Below, in pieces: positions 1 through 6,172 of a stretch of DNA of 6,172 nt; the stretch's first letter is position 1; each line of letters opens with the position of its first letter. This DNA is from Actinomycetota bacterium (GTDB lineage Bacteria; Actinomycetota; Actinomycetes; Nanopelagicales; Nanopelagicaceae). Made by a program: the position numbers and the translations under genes. The stretch is taken from positions 1 through 6,172 of the forward strand of contig JAPLBI010000068.1 of NCBI GenBank assembly GCA_026392815.1, read 5' to 3'. The notes beneath the pieces were generated by a model. That model did no database searches and was not told the origin of the DNA. It saw only the letters and a program-made list of their open reading frames with translations.

Positions 1-1
1 T

Positions 2-2431
2 GGCATTACTCCTGAAAAGGCTGTTCGCAACATTATTAAGAGTTTAGGCAAAGGCGTTCTCAAGGTTATGTCGAAGATGGGTATTTCGACGATCGCCTCT
101 TACACCGGCGCACAAGTCTTCGAAGCGATCGGACTTTCCCAGGAAGTTGTCGACGAATACTTTGTTGGTACCACTTCACGTCTTGGTGGAATCAGCCTCG
201 ATACAATTGCTGAAGAAACTCTGGCGCGCCACCACATTGCATATCCACCTGGGGGAGCGATCCCAGGTTCAAAGCGCCTGCCAATCGGTGGCGAAAACCA
301 ATGGCGTCGCGATGGCGAACCACATCTATTTAATCCAGAGACTGTCTTTGCGTTGCAGCACTCAACTCGTTCAAAGCGCTACGACATCTTCAAGCGTTAC
401 ACCAGCAAGGTCGATGGCCAGAGCAAAGAGCTAATGACTCTACGCGGACTCTTTGCATTTAATGAGGGTGTTCGTCCAGCAATTTCTATCGATGAAGTTG
501 AACCAATTTCTGAGATCGTTAAGCGCTTCTCGACAGGTGCGATGTCATGGGGCTCGGTCTCACAAGAAGTTCATGAAACTTTAGCGATCGCCATGAACCG
601 ACTCGGCGCCAAATCAAATACTGGCGAAGGCGGAGAAGATCCATCGCGCTTTACCCCAATGGAAAATGGCGATTCCAAGCGCAGTGCGATTAAGCAGGTT
701 GCTAGCGGACGTTTCGGAGTAACAAGCAACTACCTTGTTAACGCCGACGATATTCAAATCAAAATTGCGCAAGGTGCAAAGCCCGGTGAAGGCGGACAGT
801 TGCCCGGCAACAAGGTTTATCCATGGATTGCAAAGGTGCGCTACTCAACTCCGGGTGTTGGCTTGATTTCACCACCACCTCATCACGATATTTACTCAAT
901 CGAAGATCTGGCACAACTGATCCATGATTTGAAGAATGCCAATAAGAATGCACGTATCCATGTAAAACTCGTTGCTGAAGTCGGTGTCGGCACCGTTGCT
1001 GCGGGAGTAAGCAAGGCGCATGCTGATGTTGTCCTGATCTCTGGTCACGATGGTGGAACTGGCGCATCACCACTTACTTCTCTGAAACATGCTGGCGCTC
1101 CTTGGGAGTTAGGTCTTGCCGAAACGCAGCAGACGCTTCTCCTAAATGGTCTGCGCGATCGCATCGTTGTACAAGCAGATGGTCAGCTAAAGACGGGTCG
1201 CGATGTTGTTATCGCAGCGTTACTTGGCGCCGAAGAATACGGTTTTGCTACAGCGCCGCTAGTGGTTTCTGGTTGCGTAATGATGCGCGTCTGTCACTTG
1301 GATACCTGTCCAGTTGGTGTGGCAACACAAAATCCAGAGCTACGTAAGAAATTTACCGGCAAGCCAGAGTTTGTCGAAACTTTCTTCGAGTACATCGCGG
1401 AAGAAGTACGTGAAATTTTGGCCAGCCTTGGTTTCCGCACATTGCAAGAAGCGATCGGTCACGTTGAATATCTCGACACTCGAGATGCGGTAAATCACTG
1501 GAAGGCGAGCGGTCTGGATCTTGCACCGCTACTAGTACGCCCAGATGTGGATTCACCTCTGCACCGTACAACAGTGCAAGATCATGGATTAGCTGCAGCG
1601 CTCGACAATAAGTTGATTGAACTCTCCGCCCCGGCACTCGATAAGGGTGAAAGCGTTCGTATCGACCTGCCGGTGCGAAATGTGAACCGAACAGTTGGCA
1701 CGATGTTGGGTGCAGAAGTCACAAGACGTTACGGCGCTGACGGATTACCAATTGGCACGATCGACGTAACTCTGCATGGCTCTGCTGGACAATCACTCGG
1801 AGCGTTCTTGCCACAAGGAGTTGTTATTCGTATGTATGGCGATAGCAATGACTATGTCGGTAAAGGTATTTCAGGTGGCCGTGTAATCGTTCGACCAGAT
1901 GAAAGAGCAACCTTTACATCTCATGAAAATGTCATCGCCGGAAACGTGATCGGATATGGATCTACATCAGGCCAGATTTATATTCGTGGTTTGGTCGGCG
2001 AAAGATTCTGTGTCCGTAATTCAGGCGCAACTGCAGTCGTCGAAGGAATCGGAGATCACGGTTGCGAATACATGACTGGTGGCACTGTTGTTGTACTGGG
2101 TCGCACCGGTCGTAACTTTGCAGCAGGTATGTCTGGCGGCCGCGCATTTGTTTTGGATCTAAATCCTGCACAAGTTAACGGCGAACTCGTCGACATCTTG
2201 GCGGTTCCAGAAGATCAGAAGGAGTCACTAAAGGCTCTGCTCTCTGACTTCTTCACAGAGACCGGCTCTGAAGTTGCATCTGCGTTACTGGCAGATTGGA
2301 ACGCTGCGCTAAATCGCATCTCGTTGGTAATGCCACGTGACTACGCGCGCGTCTTAGCGGCCATTGAACGCGCTACAAAAGATGGCTTACCTGTTGATCA
2401 ATATGTAATGGAGGTTGCAGCAAATGGCTGA
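2..2431 (+). CDS. gltB: Glutamate synthase (NADPH) large subunit, C-terminal ~809 residues (5' end outside window)
   Basis: This is the alpha subunit of bacterial glutamate synthase (GOGAT). It uses glutamine-derived ammonia and 2-oxoglutarate to make glutamate in the cytoplasm. The reading frame is open from base 2, and its first residues ([18 protein letters not shown]) are typical GltB sequence, so the ATG at 68 is internal and the true start lies upstream. The N-terminal glutamine amidotransferase domain (Cys1) and most of the central domain are missing from view; full-length family members have about 1500 residues. Visible parts, numbered from base 2, are the FMN/2-oxoglutarate TIM barrel (about 150-510) with [10 protein letters not shown] and [11 protein letters not shown], and the 3Fe-4S cysteines in CX5CX4C spacing (codons at 1274, 1292 and 1307). 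The C-terminal GXGXG beta-helix domain follows (about 585-745) with repeated GG turns. The end overlaps gltD by 8 nt, as expected for an operon of the two subunits. No frameshift or stop interrupts it. Confidence 0.97.
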   Translation, partial: GITPEKAVRNIIKSLGKGVLKVMSKMGISTIASYTGAQVFEAIGLSQEVVDEYFVGTTSRLGGISLDTIAEETLARHHIAYPPGGAIPGSKRLPIGGENQWRRDGEPHLFNPETVFALQHSTRSKRYDIFKRYTSKVDGQSKELMTLRGLFAFNEGVRPAISIDEVEPISEIVKRFSTGAMSWGSVSQEVHETLAIAMNRLGAKSNTGEGGEDPSRFTPMENGDSKRSAIKQVASGRFGVTSNYLVNADDIQIKIAQGAKPGEGGQLPGNKVYPWIAKVRYSTPGVGLISPPPHHDIYSIEDLAQLIHDLKNANKNARIHVKLVAEVGVGTVAAGVSKAHADVVLISGHDGGTGASPLTSLKHAGAPWELGLAETQQTLLLNGLRDRIVVQADGQLKTGRDVVIAALLGAEEYGFATAPLVVSGCVMMRVCHLDTCPVGVATQNPELRKKFTGKPEFVETFFEYIAEEVREILASLGFRTLQEAIGHVEYLDTRDAVNHWKASGLDLAPLLVRPDVDSPLHRTTVQDHGLAAALDNKLIELSAPALDKGESVRIDLPVRNVNRTVGTMLGAEVTRRYGADGLPIGTIDVTLHGSAGQSLGAFLPQGVVIRMYGDSNDYVGKGISGGRVIVRPDERATFTSHENVIAGNVIGYGSTSGQIYIRGLVGERFCVRNSGATAVVEGIGDHGCEYMTGGTVVVLGRTGRNFAAGMSGGRAFVLDLNPAQVNGELVDILAVPEDQKESLKALLSDFFTETGSEVASALLADWNAALNRISLVMPRDYARVLAAIERATKDGLPVDQYVMEVAANG
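2410..2414 (+). promoter_or_regulatory. Shine-Dalgarno GGAGG that fixes the gltD start
   Basis: GGAGG lies inside the end of gltB, 9 nt before the ATG at 2424. A TTG at 2415 in the same frame would add three residues but directly abuts this site with no spacing, so it is not a plausible start. The site supports ATG 2424 and translational coupling of gltD to gltB. Confidence 0.8.
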
Positions 2432-3803
2432 TCCAAAGGGATTTCTAACTACGCCGCGCGAGACTCCAAAGCGCCGTCCAGTTGATGTACGTATCAAAGA
2501 TTGGCATGAGGTTTACGAACCACAGAGCATGGAGCACTTGCAGAAGCAGGCAGGTCGTTGCATGGATTGCGGTATTCCTTTCTGTCATCAAGGTTGTCCA
2601 CTCGGAAATTTAATTCCCGAATGGAATGACTTGATCTGGCGCGGAGATAAAGAAGAAGCTATCGATCGCCTTCATGCAACAAACAACTTCCCAGAATTCA
2701 CAGGTCGCCTCTGCCCAGCACCATGCGAGACTGCGTGCGTCGTTGGAATTAACGCTGATGCGGTAACAATCAAGCAGGTAGAACTGCGCACAATCGAAGA
2801 AGCTTTTGGTGCCGGAAATGTAAAACCGCTTGCCCCAGAAAGATTGACCGGAAAGACAGTTGCAGTAATTGGTTCTGGTCCTGCAGGCCTAGCGGCTGCT
2901 CAACAACTGACTCGTGCCGGACATACCGTTGCCGTTTATGAACGCGCCGACAAGATCGGTGGACTTCTTCGCTACGGAATTCCTGAATTTAAGATGGAGA
3001 AGAACATTCTGGATCGCCGTTTAACTCAGATGGAGAAGGAAGGAACTCGTTTCCGTCCTGGAGTTAACGCTGGAGTTGAGCTAACTGGAAGTGACCTGCG
3101 CAAGAAATATGATGCAATAGTTCTTGCCGTTGGTGCAACGCAATGGCGCGATCTTCCGATTAAAGGTCGTGAAAATAAGGGCATCTATCAGGCGATGGAG
3201 TTCTTACCTTGGGGCAATAAGCAAGCACTTGGCGAAGTCGTTAACCCCGATATCAACGTTGCAGGAAAGCATGTAGTAATTCTTGGTGGGGGAGATACGG
3301 GCGCAGATTGCTTGGGTACTTCAATTCGCCAAGGTGCTGCAAGCGTTACTCAACTTGAGATCATGCCTCGCCCATTGGATAACCGACTCTTTGCAGTTAG
3401 CACTGAAGAATTTATCGGTGATGGAAACGGCAACGTTAAGGCGATCAAATTAGTGGAAACAAAGTTTGAAAATGGAAAGTTTGAGCCAGTTCCAGGAACA
3501 GAGAAAGAAATTCCTGCTAATTTTGTATTCCTAGCAATGGGTTTTACTGGTCCAGAAAAGTCAGCGCTACTAACTCAGCTCAACGTTGAATTAGATGAGC
3601 GCGGAAACATTAAACGCGATGCCAATTTCCAGACTAGCGAAGAAGGAATTTTCGTTGCTGGAGATGCCGGTCGTGGTCAATCTCTAATTGTTTGGGCAAT
3701 CGCTGAAGGGCGAAGCGCAGCAGCGGGTGTCGATACTTATTTAGAAGGTGAGAGCCAATTACCTTCACCAATCGAACCAACAGATCGCTCCCTAATGGTT
3801 TAA
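2424..3803 (+). CDS. gltD: Glutamate synthase (NADPH) small subunit, 459 aa, compact variant
   Basis: GltD takes electrons from NADPH through FAD and 4Fe-4S clusters and passes them to GltB for glutamate synthesis. Start ATG 2424 is chosen from the GGAGG at 2410-2414 and the conserved start [13 protein letters not shown]. The N-terminal Fe-S domain has cysteines at 46, 49, 54, 58 and 97, 101, 105. The FAD-binding motif GSGPAG is at 150-155 and the NADPH-binding motif GGGDTG at 288-293. The C-terminal flavin-binding signature [14 protein letters not shown] is near the end. gltD overlaps gltB by 8 nt in a different frame, which suggests termination-reinitiation coupling and matched subunit amounts. 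One oddity: after residue 317 (LEIMPRP) the protein goes almost directly to FAVSTEEF. Actinobacterial relatives, as I recall them, carry about 25 more residues there, including a YP...AHEEGGER segment. Family length is usually 480-490 or more. The frame is intact, so this looks like an in-frame deletion rather than a break. The stop codon lies in a tandem repeat. Confidence 0.96.
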   Translation: MADPKGFLTTPRETPKRRPVDVRIKDWHEVYEPQSMEHLQKQAGRCMDCGIPFCHQGCPLGNLIPEWNDLIWRGDKEEAIDRLHATNNFPEFTGRLCPAPCETACVVGINADAVTIKQVELRTIEEAFGAGNVKPLAPERLTGKTVAVIGSGPAGLAAAQQLTRAGHTVAVYERADKIGGLLRYGIPEFKMEKNILDRRLTQMEKEGTRFRPGVNAGVELTGSDLRKKYDAIVLAVGATQWRDLPIKGRENKGIYQAMEFLPWGNKQALGEVVNPDINVAGKHVVILGGGDTGADCLGTSIRQGAASVTQLEIMPRPLDNRLFAVSTEEFIGDGNGNVKAIKLVETKFENGKFEPVPGTEKEIPANFVFLAMGFTGPEKSALLTQLNVELDERGNIKRDANFQTSEEGIFVAGDAGRGQSLIVWAIAEGRSAAAGVDTYLEGESQLPSPIEPTDRSLMV

Positions 3804-3835
3804 GGCCACGGTGGTTTAAGGCCACGGTGGTTTAA
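3797..3835 (+). repeat. 16-bp tandem repeat, about 2.4 copies, containing the gltD stop
   Basis: The unit GGTTTAAGGCCACGGT occurs at 3797-3812 and again, identically, at 3813-3828, followed by a 7-nt partial copy at 3829-3835. The TAA of the first unit is the gltD stop codon. Copy-number change downstream would not alter the protein, because the first unit already terminates it. It looks like a local duplication by slippage. Confidence 0.9.
3803..3833 (+). terminator. Possible weak terminator hairpin after gltD, formed by the two repeat units
   Basis: Each repeat unit contributes CCACGGTGG (3806-3814 and 3822-3830), which is nearly self-complementary. The two copies pair with one central G-G mismatch around a 7-nt loop (TTTAAGG), and two G-U pairs plus one A-U pair extend the base. 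There is no clean run of T after it, only TTTAAATCTCGTT, so intrinsic termination is uncertain. It may instead be an mRNA-end or attenuating structure between gltD and pyk. Confidence 0.3.
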
Positions 3836-3886
3836 ATCTCGTTCTCCAAACTGTCCAGTAGTAAAACGATTAGATAAGGTAGTCAC

Positions 3887-5326
3887 ATGCGTCGCGCGAA
3901 GATTGTCTGCACAATGGGTCCAGCTGTTGAATCACCCGAAAAAGTTCGTGAGTTGATTGCAGCCGGTATGAATATGGCTCGCCTCAATCTCTCTCATGGT
4001 GGCTATGAAGAGCACCAGAGCCGCCTTAATGAAGTTCGCGCAGCTGCGAAAGAGGCAGGAAAACCTGTTGCGATTCTCGTGGATCTACAAGGACCAAAGA
4101 TTCGCTTGGCTCGCTTTAAAGCCGGTCCACACGATCTTTCTCGCGGAGATATCTTCACAATTACTACTGATGAAGTAGAAGGCACTAAAGAGCGCGTCGG
4201 TACTACTTACAAAGGCCTACCTGGAGATTGCAAGCCAGGAGATCGCATTCTTATCGACGATGGAAAAGTTACCGTTGAAGTTACTGAGGTTAAAGGTAAC
4301 GATGTTGTAACCAAAGTTATCGAGCCGGGCGCCGTTAGCAACAATAAAGGTATTAACTTGCCAGGCGTTGCCGTTTCAGTTCCAGCGCTCTCTGAAAAAG
4401 ATAAAGAAGATCTCCGCTGGGGGCTAAATGCCGGCGCTGACTTCATTGCGCTTTCATTTGTGCGTAGCGCTGAAGATATAGTTGATGTACATCAGATTAT
4501 GGATGAAGTTGGTATCCGCGTTCCAGTTATCGCAAAGATTGAAAAGCCTCAGGCAGTTGCAAACTTGCAGGAGATCGTAAACGCCTTTGACGGCATCATG
4601 GTGGCTCGCGGTGACCTCGGTGTTGAACTCCCAATTGAAGAAGTTCCACTTGTACAAAAGCATTGCATCGAATTAGCTCGTGAAGCGGCAAAGCCGGTAA
4701 TCGTGGCAACCCAGATGCTTGATTCGATGATTACAAATTCTCGTCCAACTCGCGCCGAAGCAACAGACTGTGCAAATGCAGTTCTAGATGGCGCAGATGC
4801 CTTGATGCTCTCGGGCGAAACATCGGTCGGCGAATTCGCTATCGAAGCTGTACAAACAATGGCTCGCATCATCAGCCATACCGAAGAAGGCGGCATGGAT
4901 TTGATCCGCCCGATGAAATCAGCGCCAAAGACAAAGGGCGGTGCGATCACAAAGGCGGCAACTGAAGTTGGAGCAATTGTTGGCGCTAAATATTTGGTTA
5001 CCTTCACGCAATCAGGAGATTCTGCACGCCGCACAGCGCGTCTTCGTTCTCCAATTCCGATCTTGGCATTTACCCCTGAAGTTGGCACATATAACCGAAT
5101 GGCGCTGGACTGGGGAGTTGAACCAGAGATTACGCCGATGGTTAAGCACACCGATGAAATGGTTATGCAGGCCGATACCCTCTTGATCAAATCTAAGCGC
5201 TGCGTTGAAGGAGAACTAGTCGTGATCGTCGCCGGTTCACCTCCTGGAATTCCAGGATCAACGAACGCTATGCGCGTTCACCGCGTGGGCGATGCCGTGA
5301 GTGGCGCTGCTCCTGCATACCGTTAA
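3887..5326 (+). CDS. pyk: Pyruvate kinase, 479 aa, GPKIR (predicted K+-independent) type
   Basis: Pyruvate kinase converts phosphoenolpyruvate and ADP to pyruvate and ATP, the last step of glycolysis, in the cytoplasm. Start ATG 3887 gives the standard beginning MRRAKIVCTMGPA; AAGG at 3876-3879 is a modest ribosome binding site 7 nt upstream. The active-site barrel includes RLNLSHG (N34, S36), DLQGPKIR (66-73), the catalytic Lys217 in AKIEKPQ, and metal ligands Glu219 and Asp243 in ARGDLG. ATQMLDSM and NSRPTRAEATD follow. The B domain occupies roughly 70-165, and the C-terminal regulatory domain about 335-479 ends with the normal GxPxGxxGxTN region (GSPPGIPGSTN). Length is normal, with no fused PEP-utiliser domain. 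Lys71 stands where K+-dependent enzymes have Glu (rabbit muscle Glu117). pyk is separated by 83 nt from gltD. I find no convincing promoter in that gap, so read-through from gltD cannot be excluded. Confidence 0.98.
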   Translation: MRRAKIVCTMGPAVESPEKVRELIAAGMNMARLNLSHGGYEEHQSRLNEVRAAAKEAGKPVAILVDLQGPKIRLARFKAGPHDLSRGDIFTITTDEVEGTKERVGTTYKGLPGDCKPGDRILIDDGKVTVEVTEVKGNDVVTKVIEPGAVSNNKGINLPGVAVSVPALSEKDKEDLRWGLNAGADFIALSFVRSAEDIVDVHQIMDEVGIRVPVIAKIEKPQAVANLQEIVNAFDGIMVARGDLGVELPIEEVPLVQKHCIELAREAAKPVIVATQMLDSMITNSRPTRAEATDCANAVLDGADALMLSGETSVGEFAIEAVQTMARIISHTEEGGMDLIRPMKSAPKTKGGAITKAATEVGAIVGAKYLVTFTQSGDSARRTARLRSPIPILAFTPEVGTYNRMALDWGVEPEITPMVKHTDEMVMQADTLLIKSKRCVEGELVVIVAGSPPGIPGSTNAMRVHRVGDAVSGAAPAYR

Positions 5327-5342
5327 GATTTGGCTTGTAACT

Positions 5343-5356
5343 TTCCCGTAAGGGAA
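5343..5356 (+). other. Small hairpin with GTAA (GNRA) loop between pyk and the tRNA
   Basis: TTCCC-GTAA-GGGAA forms a perfect 5-bp stem with a GNRA tetraloop. It lies 16 nt after the pyk stop and ends 9 nt before the tRNA. No T-run follows, so it is a poor terminator. It may protect the pyk mRNA end after tRNA 5' processing or be incidental. The rest of the 39-nt spacer shows no clear promoter. Confidence 0.35.
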
Positions 5357-5365
5357 TTGCATAGG

Positions 5366-5438
5366 GCCTCGGTACTCCAACGGTAGAGAGGGCAGTCTCA
5401 AACACTGCATAGTGTCGGTTCGAATCCGACTCGAGGCA
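5366..5438 (+). tRNA. tRNA with anticodon CAA (tRNA-Leu-like), class I shape, 73 nt, CCA not encoded
   Basis: The cloverleaf is complete. The acceptor GCCTCGG (5366-5372) pairs with TCGAGGC (5431-5437) with one G-U pair at the base, and the discriminator is A at 5438. The D-arm has a 3-bp stem CTC/GAG (5375-5377 with 5388-5390) and a loop containing AA and GGTAGA. The anticodon stem GCAGT/ACTGC (5392-5396, 5404-5408) holds the loop CTCAAAC, anticodon CAA at 5399-5401, which reads the Leu codon UUG. The T-arm GTCGG/CCGAC has loop TTCGAAT. The variable region is only 5 nt (5409-5413). Normal bacterial tRNA-Leu is class II with a long variable arm, so this is unusual. Even so, A73, the 3-bp D-stem, the GGTAGA D-loop and an A15/U48 combination all resemble tRNA-Leu. 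Charging with leucine is inferred from the anticodon and these features, not proven. The stems are intact, so it does not look like a decayed pseudogene. The next gene starts 2 nt after A73. Confidence 0.9.
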
Positions 5439-5439
5439 C

Positions 5440-6060
5440 ATGAACACGACCAGTAGCGCAGATAAATCTCCAGTCAGACCTAAATCGCCAATCAGAATTC
5501 TCGTTGCCGAGGATGAAGCGCTTATCCGTATGGACTTAGTCGAAATGTTGCGCGAAGCAGGTTATGAAGTTGTAGCAGAAGCGGCAGATGGAGCCCAGGC
5601 GATTGAACTCGCACAGTTACATAAACCAGATTTAGCAATTCTTGATGTGAAGATGCCGGTGCTGGATGGAATATCAGCAGCAGAGAAGATAATTGATATC
5701 GCACCAGTTCTTATGTTGACCGCATTTTCACAACGCGAACTCGTAGAACGTGCACGAGACGCCGGCGTTATGGCCTACGTTGTAAAACCATTTTCGATTG
5801 GCGACCTTGTACCTGCAATCGAAATTGCAATTAGTAGACATACGCAGATGCGATCACTTGCCGATGAAGTTGCAGATCTTCACGAGCGACTCGAAACTCG
5901 TAAATTGATTGATCGCGCAAAGGGAATATTGATGCAGGCCTTGAACCTCTCTGAACCTGAGGCCTTTTCTTGGATCCAGCGCGCTGCAATGGATCGCCGG
6001 TTGACCATGAAAGAGGTCGCCGCAGCCGTTATTTCCCCAGATGCTGTACCTGGCCACTGA
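5440..6060 (+). CDS. pdtaR: Response regulator with ANTAR RNA-binding domain (PdtaR/Rv1626 type), 206 aa
   Basis: This is a two-component response regulator that binds RNA hairpins and acts as an antiterminator or translational regulator when phosphorylated. The usual partner is a PdtaS-type histidine kinase, which is not in the window. The receiver domain (about 18-133) has the acidic pair Glu24-Asp25, phosphoacceptor Asp69 in LDVKMP, Thr94 in LTAFS and Lys116 in VKPFS. A helical, probably coiled-coil linker (about 134-157) includes LHERLETRKLIDRAKG. The ANTAR domain (about 145-201) has RAKGILM, EAFSWIQRAAMDRR and TMKEVA. Length and motifs closely match my memory of M. tuberculosis Rv1626 (about 205 aa). 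The start is well constrained: the frame has a stop at 5410-5412 inside the tRNA and no ATG, GTG or TTG before 5440. The next ATG (residue 31) would remove the acidic pair. The start sits one nucleotide after the tRNA end, with only GAGG of the tRNA acceptor 3 nt upstream, too close for a normal ribosome binding site. The gene is therefore probably transcribed with the tRNA and read from a near-leaderless mRNA. Confidence 0.95.
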   Translation: MNTTSSADKSPVRPKSPIRILVAEDEALIRMDLVEMLREAGYEVVAEAADGAQAIELAQLHKPDLAILDVKMPVLDGISAAEKIIDIAPVLMLTAFSQRELVERARDAGVMAYVVKPFSIGDLVPAIEIAISRHTQMRSLADEVADLHERLETRKLIDRAKGILMQALNLSEPEAFSWIQRAAMDRRLTMKEVAAAVISPDAVPGH

Positions 6061-6107
6061 ACTCTCAGGAAAGGCTCAAAAGTAACCAAACCTTTACATT
6101 GGCAGGC

Positions 6108-6122
6108 TTAACCCTGGGTTGA
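6108..6122 (+). promoter_or_regulatory. Imperfect palindrome overlapping the -35 box
   Basis: TTAACCC-T-GGGTTGA is a 7+1+7 inverted repeat with one mismatch. Its right arm overlaps the candidate -35 TTGATA at 6119. The position suits a repressor or activator operator. The single-base centre makes an RNA hairpin unlikely. The regulator is unknown. Confidence 0.3.
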
Positions 6123-6148
6123 TAGATCTTCCTCGCCCCCTTTACACT
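6119..6148 (+). promoter_or_regulatory. Candidate sigma70-like promoter reading out of the right edge
   Basis: TTGATA (6119-6124, 5 of 6 to TTGACA) and TACACT (6143-6148, the actinobacterial TAnnnT form) are separated by 18 nt. Transcription would begin near 6155 and drive a gene beyond the window. It lies in the 112-nt gene-free tail after the ANTAR gene. Predicted by eye only. Confidence 0.45.
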
Positions 6149-6159
6149 TTCAGCCTCCC

Positions 6160-6171
6160 TGTCCCGGGACA
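6160..6171 (+). promoter_or_regulatory. Perfect 12-bp palindrome TGTCCCGGGACA just downstream of the predicted transcription start
   Basis: The dyad is perfect and centred between 6165 and 6166, about 5-10 nt after the predicted start of transcription, where a bound protein could block elongation. Its right end is at the window edge, so any larger element is cut off. It could be a chance GC-rich palindrome. Confidence 0.3.
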
Positions 6172-6172
6172 C

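Noticed and set aside
68..70. ATG at 68 as the start of glutamate synthase
   Set aside because: The frame is open to base 2 and encodes conserved GltB sequence before it; the gene is cut by the window edge.
584..1162. Two GCGATCGC octamers (584-591 and 1155-1162), as in cyanobacterial HIP1
   Set aside because: Both are in gltB codons; two copies plus frequent GATC fit Ile/Asp/Arg codon use, and all proteins look actinobacterial.
2415..2417. TTG at 2415 as an earlier gltD start
   Set aside because: It directly abuts the GGAGG with no spacing, while ATG 2424 has ideal spacing and the conserved N-terminus.
3797..3835. Tandem repeat as a CRISPR or attachment site
   Set aside because: The units abut with no spacers, and there is no integrase, cas gene or tRNA end nearby.
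4549..5190. Long open frame antisense to pyk (213 codons)
   Set aside because: It lies wholly inside a clear pyruvate kinase gene, has no recognisable domain, and reflects codon bias of the sense strand.
5366..5438. The tRNA as a degraded pseudogene
   Set aside because: All four stems pair well and the T-loop, GG in the D-loop and U33 are intact.
6061..6107. Terminator directly after the ANTAR gene
   Set aside because: Only a 4-bp CCAA/TTGG stem with a 9-nt loop is visible and no T-run, which is too weak to call.

Overview
The window looks like a chromosomal core region of an actinobacterium with an unusually moderate G+C content (about half G+C by eye). The phylum call rests on three things: a GltD N-terminus of the actinobacterial type ([13 protein letters not shown]), a PdtaR-type response regulator with an ANTAR output domain, and a pyruvate kinase of the GPKIR type. 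A moderate-GC, compact actinobacterium such as the freshwater acI/Nanopelagicales group would fit, but this is inference from composition and protein style, not a placement.

Layout, all on the + strand. Bases 2-2431 hold the 3' part of gltB (glutamate synthase large subunit), cut by the left edge of the window. gltD (2424-3803) overlaps it by 8 nt, so the two GOGAT subunits are translationally coupled. An 83-nt gap follows. It opens with a 16-bp tandem repeat that contains the gltD stop codon and can fold as a hairpin. Then comes pyk (3887-5326), a complete pyruvate kinase. A 39-nt spacer with a small GNRA-loop hairpin leads to a tRNA gene with anticodon CAA (5366-5438). One nucleotide after the tRNA discriminator base, the ANTAR response regulator gene begins (5440-6060). 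The last 112 nt hold no gene but contain a reasonable sigma70-like promoter reading out of the window, flanked by two palindromes.

Functionally, GltBD assimilates ammonium nitrogen into glutamate using NADPH, and pyruvate kinase controls the exit of glycolysis. The ANTAR regulator is a phosphorylation-controlled RNA-binding antiterminator. The genes are housekeeping, and I see no mobile element, phage, CRISPR or defence system.

The most interesting part is the tRNA/ANTAR junction. The tRNA carries a leucine anticodon and a leucine-like D-arm but has a five-base variable loop instead of the long arm of normal tRNA-Leu. Its 3' processing would leave the regulator mRNA with a one-nucleotide leader. 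Secondary points are an apparent internal deletion in GltD of about 25 residues relative to relatives, a lysine in pyruvate kinase that predicts K+-independence, and the tandem repeat at the gltD stop.
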